Of a DNA stretch of 19,394 nt, positions 7,318-15,344 are shown piece by piece; the first letter of the stretch is position 1; every line of letters begins with the position of its first letter. Source of the stretch: VRUE01 sp035707825. Lineage in GTDB: Bacteria > Actinomycetota > Thermoleophilia > Solirubrobacterales > 70-9. The position numbers and the translations under genes are program-made. The notes beneath the pieces were generated by a model, which was given only the letters and a program-made list of their open reading frames with translations, was not told the DNA's origin and made no database searches. Location: contig DASSTR010000026.1 in assembly GCA_035707825.1 (NCBI GenBank), positions 1-19,394 of the forward strand, in the 5' to 3' direction.

Positions 7318-8398
7318 CGAGGCGGTCCGGGATCGCGCGCAGGAACGTTTCCAGCGCCTGCTGGTAGGTCTGAAGCGAAGAGATCGAGACCCACTCCTCG
7401 GGGCCGTGGTGGCCTTCCCCAAGGGGCCCGAACTCGACCGCGGGCACACCCACCCGCAGGAAGGAGACCGCGTCGGAGGCGCCGTCGCGCCCAACGCTCA
7501 TCGGCTCCCCGTCGGCGTGCTCGCCGATCGCGTCTCGCAGGCCCATGACGAAGGGCGAGCCACGGTCGACCACAGCCGGCGGGCGGGTGAAGAGAGGCTC
7601 CACCTCGACGCCCGCGAGCCCGCGAACCTGCTCCATCAGCTCGGGCGGGTCCTGATCGGGTAGGTAGCGGATATCGACGTCGATCACGCATCGGTCGGGC
7701 ACCTTGTTGAGCGCGTCCCCGCCCCATATCCGGCCAAGGTTGATGGAGGGGCGGTCGAACAGCTCCGAGCTCTGCCGGGCAAACGGTAGCGACTCGATAC
7801 TGCGGAAAACGTCGAGCGCCCGCAGCACCGCGTTGTCGCCCAGCCAGGGCGTGGCGCCGTGGGCGGCGACTCCGGCCACCTCGAGGCGCAGCGCCAACAC
7901 GCCCTTGGCCTCGACGCCGATGTGGAGGTCGGTGGGCTCACCGGTGATCGCGAAGTCGCCGACGAAGCCGCTGTCGACCAGATGGTCGCTGCCGCGCTCG
8001 CTTTCCTCCTCGGACTCCTCGTCGCCGACGATGCCGAGCCGCACCCGCACCCGATCCTGATCGCGCATCGCCACGATCGTCAGCAGCATCGCCGCCAGCG
8101 CGCCCTTCATGTCGTAGGCGCCGCGCCCGTAGAGGCGGTCGTCCTCGAGCCGGGGATCGAACTGGCCCTGCCGGCCGGGCACGACGTCCAGATGACCGTG
8201 CAGGACCACGGTCGGCGCGTCCGCGGGCCCGACTTCGGCCCGCAGCACGGGCAGGCCGCGGATCTCGTCCGTGCGCGACTCGACCCCCCGCGCCTCCAAC
8301 CAGCCCTTGATGAAGCCGGCGCCCTCGAGCACCGCTTCCGGCTCAGAGGTGTCGTAGCCGATCAGCCGCGTGGCAAGGGCTACGAGCTCTTCGCTCAT
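7310..8398 (-). CDS. M20 family metallopeptidase/deacylase (DapE/ArgE-like)
   Basis: This is a 362-residue cytoplasmic zinc hydrolase of the M20 family, which includes DapE (succinyl-diaminopimelate desuccinylase), ArgE and dipeptidases. Metal ligands and catalytic residues are visible: LHGHLDVVP (H69, D71), GRGAYDMKG (D96, bridging metal), VGDEESEE (general base E127 and ligand E128), ITGEPTD (E154) and EGHHGPEEWV (H331). The GVAAHGATPW segment (about 176-185) starts the dimerisation (lid) domain. The start is ATG at 8398, overlapping the atpC stop as ATGA, so it should be translated together with the epsilon subunit. Its own end overlaps the LCP start. A role in making diaminopimelate for peptidoglycan would fit the envelope neighbours, but sequence alone does not separate DapE from other M20 activities, so no gene symbol is given. 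Confidence 0.88.
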   Translation of the reverse strand: MSEELVALATRLIGYDTSEPEAVLEGAGFIKGWLEARGVESRTDEIRGLPVLRAEVGPADAPTVVLHGHLDVVPGRQGQFDPRLEDDRLYGRGAYDMKGALAAMLLTIVAMRDQDRVRVRLGIVGDEESEEESERGSDHLVDSGFVGDFAITGEPTDLHIGVEAKGVLALRLEVAGVAAHGATPWLGDNAVLRALDVFRSIESLPFARQSSELFDRPSINLGRIWGGDALNKVPDRCVIDVDIRYLPDQDPPELMEQVRGLAGVEVEPLFTRPPAVVDRGSPFVMGLRDAIGEHADGEPMSVGRDGASDAVSFLRVGVPAVEFGPLGEGHHGPEEWVSISSLQTYQQALETFLRAIPDRLDD

Positions 8399-8808
8399 CC
8401 CTCGGCGATCGCCAGGAAGGTCTCGGCCCGGACTCGGTCCTTCTCGGCGCGACCATGCGCCCCGCTGCCCTCTTCCGAGTCGGCGAGGCGCTGCTCGGCG
8501 TCGGCGAGCTGCTCTTTCAGCGCCGCGGCGTCGAGGTTCTCGAGGGCATGGACCTCCTCGACCAGCAGGCGGGCATGGTTGCCGAAGACCTGCAGCCAGC
8601 CGTGGGCCTGGGCATAGCGCTTGGGCTCGGAGCCGTCCACGTACAGGCGCAGCTCGGCCGGGCGCAGGGAGGCGAGCAGAGGCGCGTGATTGGCCAGGAT
8701 GCCGATCTCACCGACCGCGGTGCGGGTCGAGACCTGCCGCACCTCGCCGCTGAAGACCTCGCCCTCCGGGGTGAGGACCTCGACCTCGAATGTGTTCTCG
8801 CCGGCCAA
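8395..8808 (-). CDS. atpC: F1Fo ATP synthase subunit epsilon
   Basis: This subunit of the F1 central stalk couples rotation to catalysis and can restrain ATP hydrolysis. It has 137 residues, with the N-terminal beta sandwich FEVEVLTPEGEVFSGEVRQV (7-26), then GEIGILANHAPLLASLRPAE and LQVFGNHARLLVEE. A helical C-terminal part follows (NLDAAALKEQLADAEQRLAD). The start is TTG at 8806-8808, supported by AGGAG six bases upstream; that ribosome binding site overlaps the atpD stop codon. The end overlaps the ATG of the M20 gene. The assignment is secure from family similarity and from its place at the end of the atp operon. Confidence 0.96.
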   Translation of the reverse strand: MAGENTFEVEVLTPEGEVFSGEVRQVSTRTAVGEIGILANHAPLLASLRPAELRLYVDGSEPKRYAQAHGWLQVFGNHARLLVEEVHALENLDAAALKEQLADAEQRLADSEEGSGAHGRAEKDRVRAETFLAIAEG

Positions 8809-8814
8809 GGTCGA

Positions 8815-8820
8815 CTCCTA
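8815..8820 (-). promoter_or_regulatory. Ribosome binding site of atpC overlapping the atpD stop
   Basis: Read on the minus strand the bases are TAGGAG. TAG is the atpD stop codon, and AGGAG is a Shine-Dalgarno site six bases before the TTG at 8806-8808. It decides in favour of the TTG start, and it means ribosomes ending atpD finish on the atpC binding site. Confidence 0.8.
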
Positions 8821-10251
8821 CGCGGCCGCGCCGGCCTTGGCGTTCTCCGTCACCTGGTCGATCGAGCCCTGCATGTAGAAGGCGCCCTCAGGCAGGTCGT
8901 CGTGCTCGCCGTCGAGGATCTCCCGGAAGCCGCGCACCGTCTCGGCGACGGGCACGTACTCGCCGGTGCGCCCGGTGAACTGCTCGGCGACGAAGAACGG
9001 CTGGCTGAGGAAGCGCTCGATCTTGCGAGCGCGGCTCACCGTCTGCTTGTCCTCGTCGGAGAGCTCGTCGATGCCGAGGATGGCGATGATGTCCTGCAGC
9101 TCCTTGTAGCGCTGCAGCACTTCCTGGACCTCCGTCGCGGTGCGGTAGTGCTCCTCGCCGAGGATGTCGGGCTTGAGGATCGTCGAGCTCGAGTCGAGCG
9201 GGTCGACGGCGGGGTAGATGCCTTTCTCGGAGATCGCCCGCGAGAGCGCCGTGGTCGCGTTGAGGTGGGCGAACACCGACGCCGGAGCCGGGTCGGTGTA
9301 GTCGTCCGCCGGCACGTAGACGGCCTGGATCGAGGTGACCGAGCCGCGCTCGGTGGAGGTGATCCGCTCCTGCAGGCCGCCCATCTCGGTCTCCAGCGTC
9401 GGCTGGTAGCCGACGGCGGAGGGCATGCGCCCGAGCAGCGCCGAGACCTCCGAGCCCGCCTGGACGAAGCGGAAGATGTTGTCGATGAAGAGCAGCACGT
9501 CCTGGCCGCCCTGCTCGCGGTAGTACTCGGCCATCGTCAGCCCCGAGAGGGCGACGCGCAGGCGGGCGCCCGGCGGCTCGTTCATCTGGCCGAAGACGAG
9601 CATGGTTTTGTCGATCACGCCCGACTCTTTCATCTCCAGCCAGAGGTCATTGCCCTCTCGCGAACGCTCGCCGACGCCGACGAAGGCGGAGAGGCCTTCG
9701 TGCTCCTCGGCGATGTTGCGGATGAGCTCCTGGATCAGAACCGTCTTGCCGACGCCGGCTCCTCCGAAGAGGCCGACCTTGCCGCCTTTGGCGTAGGGGG
9801 CGAGCAGGTCGATGACCTTGATCCCCGTCTCGAGGATCTCCTGGGTCGGCGCGAGGTCGGAGGCCGACGGCGCGGCACGGTGGATCGGCCAGCGCTCGCC
9901 GGCCTCGATCTCGTTGCCTTCGTCGATCGGCTCGCCGAGCAGGTTGAAGATGCGCCCCAGGGTTGCGTCGCCGACGGGGACCGTGATCGGCCCGCCGGTG
10001 TCGATGACCTTGTCGCCGCGCTGCAGGCCGTCGGTGGCGTCCATCGCCACCGCGCGCACGCGGTCGTCGCCGAGGTGCTGCTGCACCTCGCAGACCAGGT
10101 CGGTGGTCTCGTTGTCGCCGTTGCCGCCACCGGTCATCTCGATCCGCAGCGCCGAGTAGATCTCGGGCAGCTTGTCGGAGAAGACGGCATCGACGACGAC
10201 GCCGGTCACCTGCTCGACGCGACCTACGTTAGTTCCGTTGTTGTCAGCCAT
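8818..10251 (-). CDS. atpD: F1Fo ATP synthase subunit beta
   Basis: This is the catalytic subunit of F1, making ATP from ADP and phosphate on the cytoplasmic side. It has 477 residues. The Walker A motif GGAGVGKT is at 163-170, GVGERSREGNDL (192-203) holds the catalytic glutamate (E195), and the Walker B strand is LLFIDN (253-258). DELSDED (395-401) matches the DELSEED loop that contacts gamma. The start is ATG at 10251 with AAGGA about five bases upstream. It lies 32 bases after atpG and 9 bases before atpC. All expected motifs are intact and the length is normal. Confidence 0.98.
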   Translation of the reverse strand: MADNNGTNVGRVEQVTGVVVDAVFSDKLPEIYSALRIEMTGGGNGDNETTDLVCEVQQHLGDDRVRAVAMDATDGLQRGDKVIDTGGPITVPVGDATLGRIFNLLGEPIDEGNEIEAGERWPIHRAAPSASDLAPTQEILETGIKVIDLLAPYAKGGKVGLFGGAGVGKTVLIQELIRNIAEEHEGLSAFVGVGERSREGNDLWLEMKESGVIDKTMLVFGQMNEPPGARLRVALSGLTMAEYYREQGGQDVLLFIDNIFRFVQAGSEVSALLGRMPSAVGYQPTLETEMGGLQERITSTERGSVTSIQAVYVPADDYTDPAPASVFAHLNATTALSRAISEKGIYPAVDPLDSSSTILKPDILGEEHYRTATEVQEVLQRYKELQDIIAILGIDELSDEDKQTVSRARKIERFLSQPFFVAEQFTGRTGEYVPVAETVRGFREILDGEHDDLPEGAFYMQGSIDQVTENAKAGAAA

Positions 10252-10283
10252 TGGTTCCTTTTTTGTCGAATCGAAATTGTTGG

Positions 10284-11204
10284 TTAGCCGAGCGCCTCGG
10301 CGCCGGCGACGACCTCGAGGATCTCCTGCGTGATTTCAGCCTGGCGCACGCGGTTCATCTCCAGCGTCAGGTCGTCCATCATCGTCTCCGCGTTCTCCGC
10401 GGCATTGCGCATCGCGGTCATCCGCGCCCCCAGCTCGGAGGCGGCGGACTCGAGCAGCGCCCGGTAGACCGAGATGTTCACGTACTCGGGAATCAGCTGG
10501 GCGAGCAGGTCCTCGGCCTCGGGCTCGTACTCCCAGAGAGCCGCCGAGTGCGCCTTCTCGATCTCGGTCTCCTCGACGTCGGCCTCTTCGGCCTCGGCGC
10601 CCTCGCCGATCACCTCGGCCTGCTGCATCGGCAGCAGGGTCTGGCGCCAGACGTGCTGGGTGAGGGGTGAGACGTAGCGGTTGTAGATCAGCTCCACCCG
10701 GTCGACCTCCTCGTCGACGTAGCGGGCGGTCAGCTCCTCGCCGATCTCACGGGCGTTGGCGAAGCCGGGCCGGTCGGTGAAACCGACGTAGCTCGAGGCC
10801 AGCTCCTGCTTGCGGAAGGTGAGTGCGCCGACGCCCTTGCGGCCGACGGCTGAGAAGACCGGTTCCTTGCCTTCCTCGCGCAGCTCGCGGCCAAGGCGCA
10901 GGCCGTCGCGGACGATGTTGGTGTTGAAGGCGCCCGCGAGGCCGCGGTCGCCGGTGATCAACACCACGCCGACCCGCTTGATCTCGTCGCGCTCGACCAT
11001 CACCGGCACGCGCGGCATGCCGCCCGACTGCTCGGCGGCGAGGCGGGTCAGCTTGCGCATTCCCTCCGCGTAGGGACGCAGGGCCTCGATCCGCTGCTCG
11101 GCCCGGCGCAGGCGCGCCGCGGCAACCATCTCCATCGCTCGCGTGATCTTGTTGATGTTCTTGATCGACGCGATGCGGCTTTTGACGTCCTTCTGGGAGG
11201 CCAT
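10284..11204 (-). CDS. atpG: F1Fo ATP synthase subunit gamma
   Basis: Gamma is the rotating shaft inside the alpha3beta3 ring. The 306-residue protein has the conserved ends that form the coiled coil: DVKSRIASIKNINKITRAME (6-25) and LEMNRVRQAEITQEILEVVA (281-300). The middle carries ITGDRGLAGAFNTNI (83-97). A strongly acidic segment (about 199-219, including EGAEAEEADVEETEIEKA) lies in a region that varies in length among gamma subunits and makes this one slightly longer than the usual size of about 285-295. The start is ATG at 11204, with only a weak ribosome binding site; atpA ends 25 bases upstream. Confidence 0.97.
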   Translation of the reverse strand: MASQKDVKSRIASIKNINKITRAMEMVAAARLRRAEQRIEALRPYAEGMRKLTRLAAEQSGGMPRVPVMVERDEIKRVGVVLITGDRGLAGAFNTNIVRDGLRLGRELREEGKEPVFSAVGRKGVGALTFRKQELASSYVGFTDRPGFANAREIGEELTARYVDEEVDRVELIYNRYVSPLTQHVWRQTLLPMQQAEVIGEGAEAEEADVEETEIEKAHSAALWEYEPEAEDLLAQLIPEYVNISVYRALLESAASELGARMTAMRNAAENAETMMDDLTLEMNRVRQAEITQEILEVVAGAEALG

Positions 11205-11229
11205 GGCTTAAGAGAACGCGGCCGCCGGA

Positions 11230-12867
11230 TCAGGCGGGCGTAGCCTCCTTCTCATCGCTCTCGGCCTCGGCGGTGCGGCTCGGCCGGGCCCGCTCCTCCT
11301 CGGACTTGATCCGATCGGACTCGCCGGCCTCGATCGGGTCGCCGTGCTCGTCGAAGTCGGGGCCGAAGTCGTCGACGAACTCGGCGATCGCCTTGCCCAG
11401 CGCCTCCTCGTCGGCCTCCTCGAGCTTGCCGGCCTCGGCGATCCGGCCCAGCAGATCGGCCTGCTCGGAACGCAGGCGGATGCGCAGGTCCTTGAGGAAC
11501 TCGCCGACCCGCTCGACTTTGATGCGGTCCAGGTAGCCGCCGGTGCCGGAGTAGATCGCGGCGACCTGGTCGGCCATCTCCAGCGGGTCGCGCTCTTTCT
11601 GTTTGAGCAGCTCGACCAGCCGCTGACCGCGGTTGAGCGATTTCTGCGTCTCCGGATCGAGCTCGGAGCCGAACTGGGCGAAGGCCTCGAGGTCGCGGTA
11701 CTGGGAGAGGTCGAGGCGCAGTTTTCCGGCCACCTTCTTCATCGCCTTGGTCTGCGCGTTGCCGCCCACCCGCGAGACCGAGATGCCGACGTTGATCGCC
11801 GGCCGCACGCCGGAGTTGAAGAGGTCGGACTCGAGGAAGATCTGACCGTCGGTGATCGAGATCACGTTGGTCGGGATGTAGGCGGAGACGTCGGAGGCCT
11901 GCGTCTCGATGATCGGCAGCGCCGTCAGCGAGCCGCCGCCGAGCTCGTCGTTCAATTTCACCGCCCGCTCGAGCAGGCGCGAGTGCAGGTAGAAAACGTC
12001 GCCGGGGTAGGCCTCGCGACCGGGCGGGCGCCGCAGCAAGAGCGACATCTGGCGATACGCGTAGGCGTGCTTGGTGAGGTCGTCGTAGACGCAGAGCGCG
12101 TGTTTGCCGTTGTAGAGGAAGTGCTCCCCCATCGCGCAGCCCGCGTAGGGAGCGATGTACTTGATCGGCGCCGCCTCGTCGGCGGGGGCGGCGACGATGA
12201 TCGAGTTCTCCATCGCGCCGTTTTCCTCCAGCACGGTGCGGAGCTGGACGACGGTGGACATCCGCTGCCCGATCGCGACGTAGATGCAGATCAGGTCCTT
12301 GTCCTTGTTGTTGATGATCGTGTCGACCGCGATCGCGGTCTTGCCGGTCTGGCGGTCGCCGATGATCAGCTCTCGCTGGCCGCGGCCGATCGGGATCATC
12401 CCGTCGATCGACATCAGGCCGGTCTGAACGGGCTCCTCGACCGGCTGGCGCTGGACGACGCCGGGCGCTTTGAACTCGGCCGGGCGGGTCTGGCTCGTGT
12501 TGATGTCGCCCTTGTCGTCGAGCGGGCGGCCGAGGGGGTCGACCATACGGCCGAGCAGCTCGTCGCCGACCGGGATCTGCAGCAGGTTGCCGGTGCGCTT
12601 GACCGTGTCGCCCTCGACGATCTTGTCCCACTCGCCGAAGAGCACGGCGCCGACGTTGTCGGCCTCGAGGTTGAGGGCCAGCCCGGTGACGCCGTGCGGC
12701 AGCTCCAGCATCTCCAGCGCCATGCAGTTGTCGAGGCCGTGGATGCGGGCGATCCCGTCGGCCACGGAGAGCACCGTCCCCACCTCGGCGAGGTCGGCAC
12801 TCGCTGTGTCCATTCCCTCGATCCTCTCTCTGAGGATCGATGCGATCTCGTCCGGCTTGATCTCCAT
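11230..12867 (-). CDS. atpA: F1Fo ATP synthase subunit alpha, with acidic C-terminal extension
   Basis: Alpha is the non-catalytic nucleotide-binding subunit of F1. The protein has 545 residues: MEIKPDEIASILRERIEG at the N-terminus (contact with delta), Walker A GDRQTGKT at 170-177, and conserved SLLLRRPPGREAYPGDVFYL and GIPVSRVG-like GISVSRVGGNAQTKAMK segments. After about residue 500 comes a charged tail of about 45 residues (RIKSEEERARPSRTAEAESD within it) that typical subunits lack; mycobacterial alpha has a comparable extension that limits ATP hydrolysis. ATG at 12867 is preferred over one at 12906 because the latter adds an Arg-rich leader overlapping atpH and moves away from the family N-terminus. 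The gene starts 16 bases after atpH. Confidence 0.97.
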   Translation of the reverse strand: MEIKPDEIASILRERIEGMDTASADLAEVGTVLSVADGIARIHGLDNCMALEMLELPHGVTGLALNLEADNVGAVLFGEWDKIVEGDTVKRTGNLLQIPVGDELLGRMVDPLGRPLDDKGDINTSQTRPAEFKAPGVVQRQPVEEPVQTGLMSIDGMIPIGRGQRELIIGDRQTGKTAIAVDTIINNKDKDLICIYVAIGQRMSTVVQLRTVLEENGAMENSIIVAAPADEAAPIKYIAPYAGCAMGEHFLYNGKHALCVYDDLTKHAYAYRQMSLLLRRPPGREAYPGDVFYLHSRLLERAVKLNDELGGGSLTALPIIETQASDVSAYIPTNVISITDGQIFLESDLFNSGVRPAINVGISVSRVGGNAQTKAMKKVAGKLRLDLSQYRDLEAFAQFGSELDPETQKSLNRGQRLVELLKQKERDPLEMADQVAAIYSGTGGYLDRIKVERVGEFLKDLRIRLRSEQADLLGRIAEAGKLEEADEEALGKAIAEFVDDFGPDFDEHGDPIEAGESDRIKSEEERARPSRTAEAESDEKEATPA

Positions 12868-12873
12868 TTGCTG

Positions 12874-12885
12874 CCTCTGCCTCCT
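12874..12885 (-). promoter_or_regulatory. Double Shine-Dalgarno region of atpA
   Basis: Read on the minus strand, AGGAGG (12880-12885) overlaps the TAG stop of atpH but sits 12 bases before the ATG at 12867, which is long. A second purine block, AGAGG (12874-12878), lies six bases before the ATG. Together they support the 12867 start over the upstream in-frame ATG and suggest coupling to atpH. Confidence 0.65.
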
Positions 12886-13420
12886 AATGCGCCGCCTGCG
12901 CGACACTCTTTCGAAGTTTCTCCAAACGACTGCGGATGCTCGCGTCGAGCACCATGTTGCCGACCTGCAAGACGATGCCGCCGAGGATCTCGTCGTCGAC
13001 GCGGCTGGCGAGCTCGACCTTCTGGCCCGTCTGGCGTTCGACCTCCGACCCGACCTTCTCGACCACGGCCTGGTCGAGCTCGACCGCGCTTGTCACGGTC
13101 ACGTCGAGCCGCTTGTTCTCCTGCTTCCAGAGCTGGTCGAAGCGCTCGCGGATGCGGAAGACCTCGGTGGTGCGGCCCTTCTCGATCAGAAGGTTGAGGA
13201 AGTTGACCAGCTCGGGATCCGCGCCGCCGACCGCCTTCCCCAGCCCCTCGACCTTCTCCGCCGAGGAGAAATGAGGGCTGAAGAGAAAGACCTGCAGATC
13301 GCGGTCCTCGGCGAGGATGTCGGCGAACTGGCCGAGGTCGGCGCCGATCGAGTCGAGCTTGCCCTTCTCCCGGGCAACGTCGAAAAGCGCCTCCGCATAC
13401 ACACGAGATGCCTCACTCAT
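12884..13420 (-). CDS. atpH: F1Fo ATP synthase subunit delta
   Basis: Delta sits on top of F1 and ties it to the peripheral stalk. The 178-residue protein begins MSEASRVYAEALFDVAREKG, the typical helical N-terminal domain (RxYAxALfdvA). It contains NFLNLLIEKGRTTEV and ends with the conserved beta and helix segment DDEILGGIVLQVGNMVLDAS. ATG at 13420 is chosen because it places the family N-terminus correctly and has GAGGAG upstream; an in-frame ATG nine codons earlier adds an unrelated basic leader. Its stop overlaps the atpA ribosome binding site. An 82-base gap containing a hairpin separates it from atpF. Confidence 0.96.
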   Translation of the reverse strand: MSEASRVYAEALFDVAREKGKLDSIGADLGQFADILAEDRDLQVFLFSPHFSSAEKVEGLGKAVGGADPELVNFLNLLIEKGRTTEVFRIRERFDQLWKQENKRLDVTVTSAVELDQAVVEKVGSEVERQTGQKVELASRVDDEILGGIVLQVGNMVLDASIRSRLEKLRKSVAQAAH

Positions 13421-13443
13421 AAAACGCCATCTCCTCTGCTCCC

Positions 13444-13479
13444 GCAAATGCCTGAGGAATCAGATGGACAGGGATTTGC
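13444..13479 (-). promoter_or_regulatory. Hairpin in the atpF-atpH gap
   Basis: Arms 13444-13454 and 13469-13479 pair at 10 of 11 positions (one G-G mismatch) around a 14-base loop, within an 82-base gap unusually large for this operon. On the minus strand the arms begin GCAAAT and end ATTTGC. The hairpin lies about 24 bases before the atpH start, so it does not directly cover the start. There is no T run after it, so a terminator is unlikely; message stability or differential expression inside the operon is possible. Confidence 0.4.
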
Positions 13480-13502
13480 TCCCGCGTCCGGGGATGGCTT
13501 GG

Positions 13503-14087
13503 TCACGACGAACTCCCCGACAGGCTCGTGAAGTCGACCTCGCTGAGAGCCTCCTCGACGAGGCGGCGCTGGTCATCGGCGGTGAGGCTCTTGCGGGTCA
13601 CCTTCTCGGTGGCGAGCACGGTCAGGTCGGCGACCTCCTTGCGGATCTGCTCCAGCGAGCGGCGCGTCTCGGCTTCGATGTCGCGCTTGGCGGCCGTGAC
13701 CAGCTCCTCGCGTTTCTCCTTGCCCGCGGTGGTCGCCTCCGCTTCGGCGACCTCGGCCGCTTTGCGGGCGCGCACCATGATGTCGTCGGCCTGCTCGCGA
13801 GCCTCGGCCAGCCGGGCGCGGTACTCCTCGAGCAGCTCGTCGGATTCCTTGCGCTGCCGTTCGGCGGCCTCGATCGACTCGGCGATCGTCTTCGCCCGCT
13901 TGTCCAGCGCCTCCTGGATTTTCGGGAACGCGAGCTTGCTCAGCACCCACATCGTGACGAGGAAGAGGACCAGGGTCCAGATCATCAACCCGAGTCCGGG
14001 TGAGACCAGGAAGCTGCCGCCTTCCTCCTCGCCCGCGGCCTCGGCCGCGAGGGGAATCAGACCGACTATTGCGCTGATGGGATCCAC
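13503..14087 (-). CDS. atpF: F1Fo ATP synthase subunit b (peripheral stalk)
   Basis: Subunit b anchors the peripheral stalk in the membrane and holds F1 through delta. The 194-residue protein has a short N-terminus, one membrane helix (about 31-52, LGLMIWTLVLFLVTMWVLSK) and then a long charged helix from about residue 55 to 180 (KIQEALDKRAKTIAESIEAA and onwards). The start is GTG at 14087; no better start exists before the membrane helix, and the ribosome binding site is weak. It follows atpE after 9 bases, consistent with translational coupling. The length is usual for a single b subunit. No second b-type gene or b-delta fusion is present. Confidence 0.95.
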   Translation of the reverse strand: MDPISAIVGLIPLAAEAAGEEEGGSFLVSPGLGLMIWTLVLFLVTMWVLSKLAFPKIQEALDKRAKTIAESIEAAERQRKESDELLEEYRARLAEAREQADDIMVRARKAAEVAEAEATTAGKEKREELVTAAKRDIEAETRRSLEQIRKEVADLTVLATEKVTRKSLTADDQRRLVEEALSEVDFTSLSGSSS

Positions 14088-14096
14088 GCGACCGGC

Positions 14097-14363
14097 CTAG
14101 AGGAAGAAGGCGATCAGGCCGAAGATGAACGTGTAGAAGGCCACGGCCTCGGTTAGCGCGAAGCCGAGCCAGCGAATGCTTTCGAGCTCGCTTTTCATCT
14201 CGGGCTGGCGGGCGACCGACTCGATCTCCTTGCCGAAGATGATGCCGATGCCGATTCCGGCGCCGATCGAGCCGAGGCCGGCGCCGACGCCGAGGGCGAT
14301 CGCCTTACCGGCCGATTCGATCCCTTCATCTGAGATCGCGGCCACAACAGGGGACAGGTCCAT
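14097..14363 (-). CDS. atpE: F1Fo ATP synthase subunit c (proton ring)
   Basis: This 88-residue hairpin of two membrane helices forms the rotor ring. Helix 1 has the glycine-rich stretch ALGVGAGLGSIGAGIGIG (about 23-40). The cytoplasmic loop is ARQPE (51-55), and helix 2 carries the ion-binding glutamate E72 in ALTEAVAFYTFIFG. The residue after the glutamate is Ala, not the Ser or Thr of sodium-binding rings, and helix 1 lacks the usual sodium-ligand Gln, so proton coupling is inferred. The start is ATG at 14363, with AAGGAG ten bases upstream, the strongest ribosome binding site in the operon. This fits the need for many copies. Confidence 0.97.
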   Translation of the reverse strand: MDLSPVVAAISDEGIESAGKAIALGVGAGLGSIGAGIGIGIIFGKEIESVARQPEMKSELESIRWLGFALTEAVAFYTFIFGLIAFFL

Positions 14364-14381
14364 GAGAACAGCTCTCCTTTT

Positions 14382-15344
14382 CTAATGGCTGGCGGAGGTG
14401 GCTCCGCCGAGATAGATGGCAGTAAGGGTCGAGAAGATAAAAGCCTGCAGCGTTGCGATAAGCCCGACCTCCAGGACGAAGAAGAAGAAGGCGAGCGGGA
14501 AGGTCAGGGCGCCGAGCGCGGCTATGCCGAGCAGGACCGCCAGCCCGCCGCCCATGAAGAGCAGCAGCAGGTGGCCGGCGAGGATATTGGCAAAGAGCCG
14601 CACCGAAAGCGAGATCAGGCGGGCGAAGTGCGAGATCGCCTCGATCACGAAGATCCCCCCCTTTAAGAGTGGGTTCATGTCCTCGAGCCCGGGCGGCAGC
14701 CAGCTCGCCAGGTACTTGAAGAAGCCCTTGGCCCGCACTCCTTCGACGTGGTAGGCGATCCAGACGACCAGGGTCAGGACGAGCGGGATCGAGAGGTTGG
14801 CGGTCGCCGCGTAGATCGCGAAGGAGGGGATTTCGGCGCCGAGGATGTTGACCGTGTGCTCGGTGTTGGTCGGCAGCGGTAGGAAGCCGATCATGTTCGA
14901 GAACCAGATCCAGAAGAACAGGGCGGCCAGGAACGGGAACCAGCGGCTCGCCATCCGGGTGTCGAGGCTGCCGCCGGTGATCGTGTTCTTGGTCAGGTCA
15001 TAGGCCAGCTCGGTCGCGGTCTGGACGCGGTTCGGCTTCTGCTGCATGCGGCGTGAGATCCAGACCATCGTGGCGATCGTCAGGGCGCTGGCGAGGAAGA
15101 GGTAGAGCACCGCCTTGTTGATGCTCATGTCCACGCCCGCGATGTGGATGTCAACCCACGGTTCGAGCTTGAACTCGTTCTGAGGCTGGAAGCCTTCGTT
15201 CTTGCCCGAGCTGCCGAAGATCAGCAGCATCAGGATCGCGATCGCCAGGTAGGCGCCGATCCCGATCAGCGCCTTGGCTTTGGTGCTCAGACCGTGCTTT
15301 GCCGCCGCGGCCTTCTCCACCTCGATCGCCCGGTCCTCGCTCAT
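14382..15344 (-). CDS. atpB: F1Fo ATP synthase subunit a
   Basis: Subunit a provides the two half channels for protons next to the c ring. The 320-residue polytopic membrane protein has a charged cytoplasmic N-terminus (1-25), a first helix (about 25-44) and later helices. It shows FSNMIGFLPLP (148-158), the essential arginine R249 in ISLSVRLFANILAGH (244-258), and LQAFIFSTLTAIYL (299-312) near the C-terminus. The start is ATG at 15344, overlapping the stop of the AtpI-like gene as ATGA. It ends 18 bases before atpE. All residues needed for proton transport are present. Confidence 0.97.
   Translation of the reverse strand: MSEDRAIEVEKAAAAKHGLSTKAKALIGIGAYLAIAILMLLIFGSSGKNEGFQPQNEFKLEPWVDIHIAGVDMSINKAVLYLFLASALTIATMVWISRRMQQKPNRVQTATELAYDLTKNTITGGSLDTRMASRWFPFLAALFFWIWFSNMIGFLPLPTNTEHTVNILGAEIPSFAIYAATANLSIPLVLTLVVWIAYHVEGVRAKGFFKYLASWLPPGLEDMNPLLKGGIFVIEAISHFARLISLSVRLFANILAGHLLLLFMGGGLAVLLGIAALGALTFPLAFFFFVLEVGLIATLQAFIFSTLTAIYLGGATSASH

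Noticed and set aside
7318..7494. Upstream ATG start for the LCP gene
   Set aside because: The added 59 residues lie inside the M20 coding region and look like out-of-frame GC-rich translation.
8455..13197. Long plus-strand frames opposite atpC-atpD (8455-10287) and atpA-atpH (11344-13197)
   Set aside because: Antisense shadows of well-conserved ATP synthase genes, with low-complexity translations.
14097..14363. Sodium-coupled ATP synthase
   Set aside because: The c-subunit glutamate E72 is followed by Ala, and helix 1 lacks the Gln ligand seen in sodium rings.
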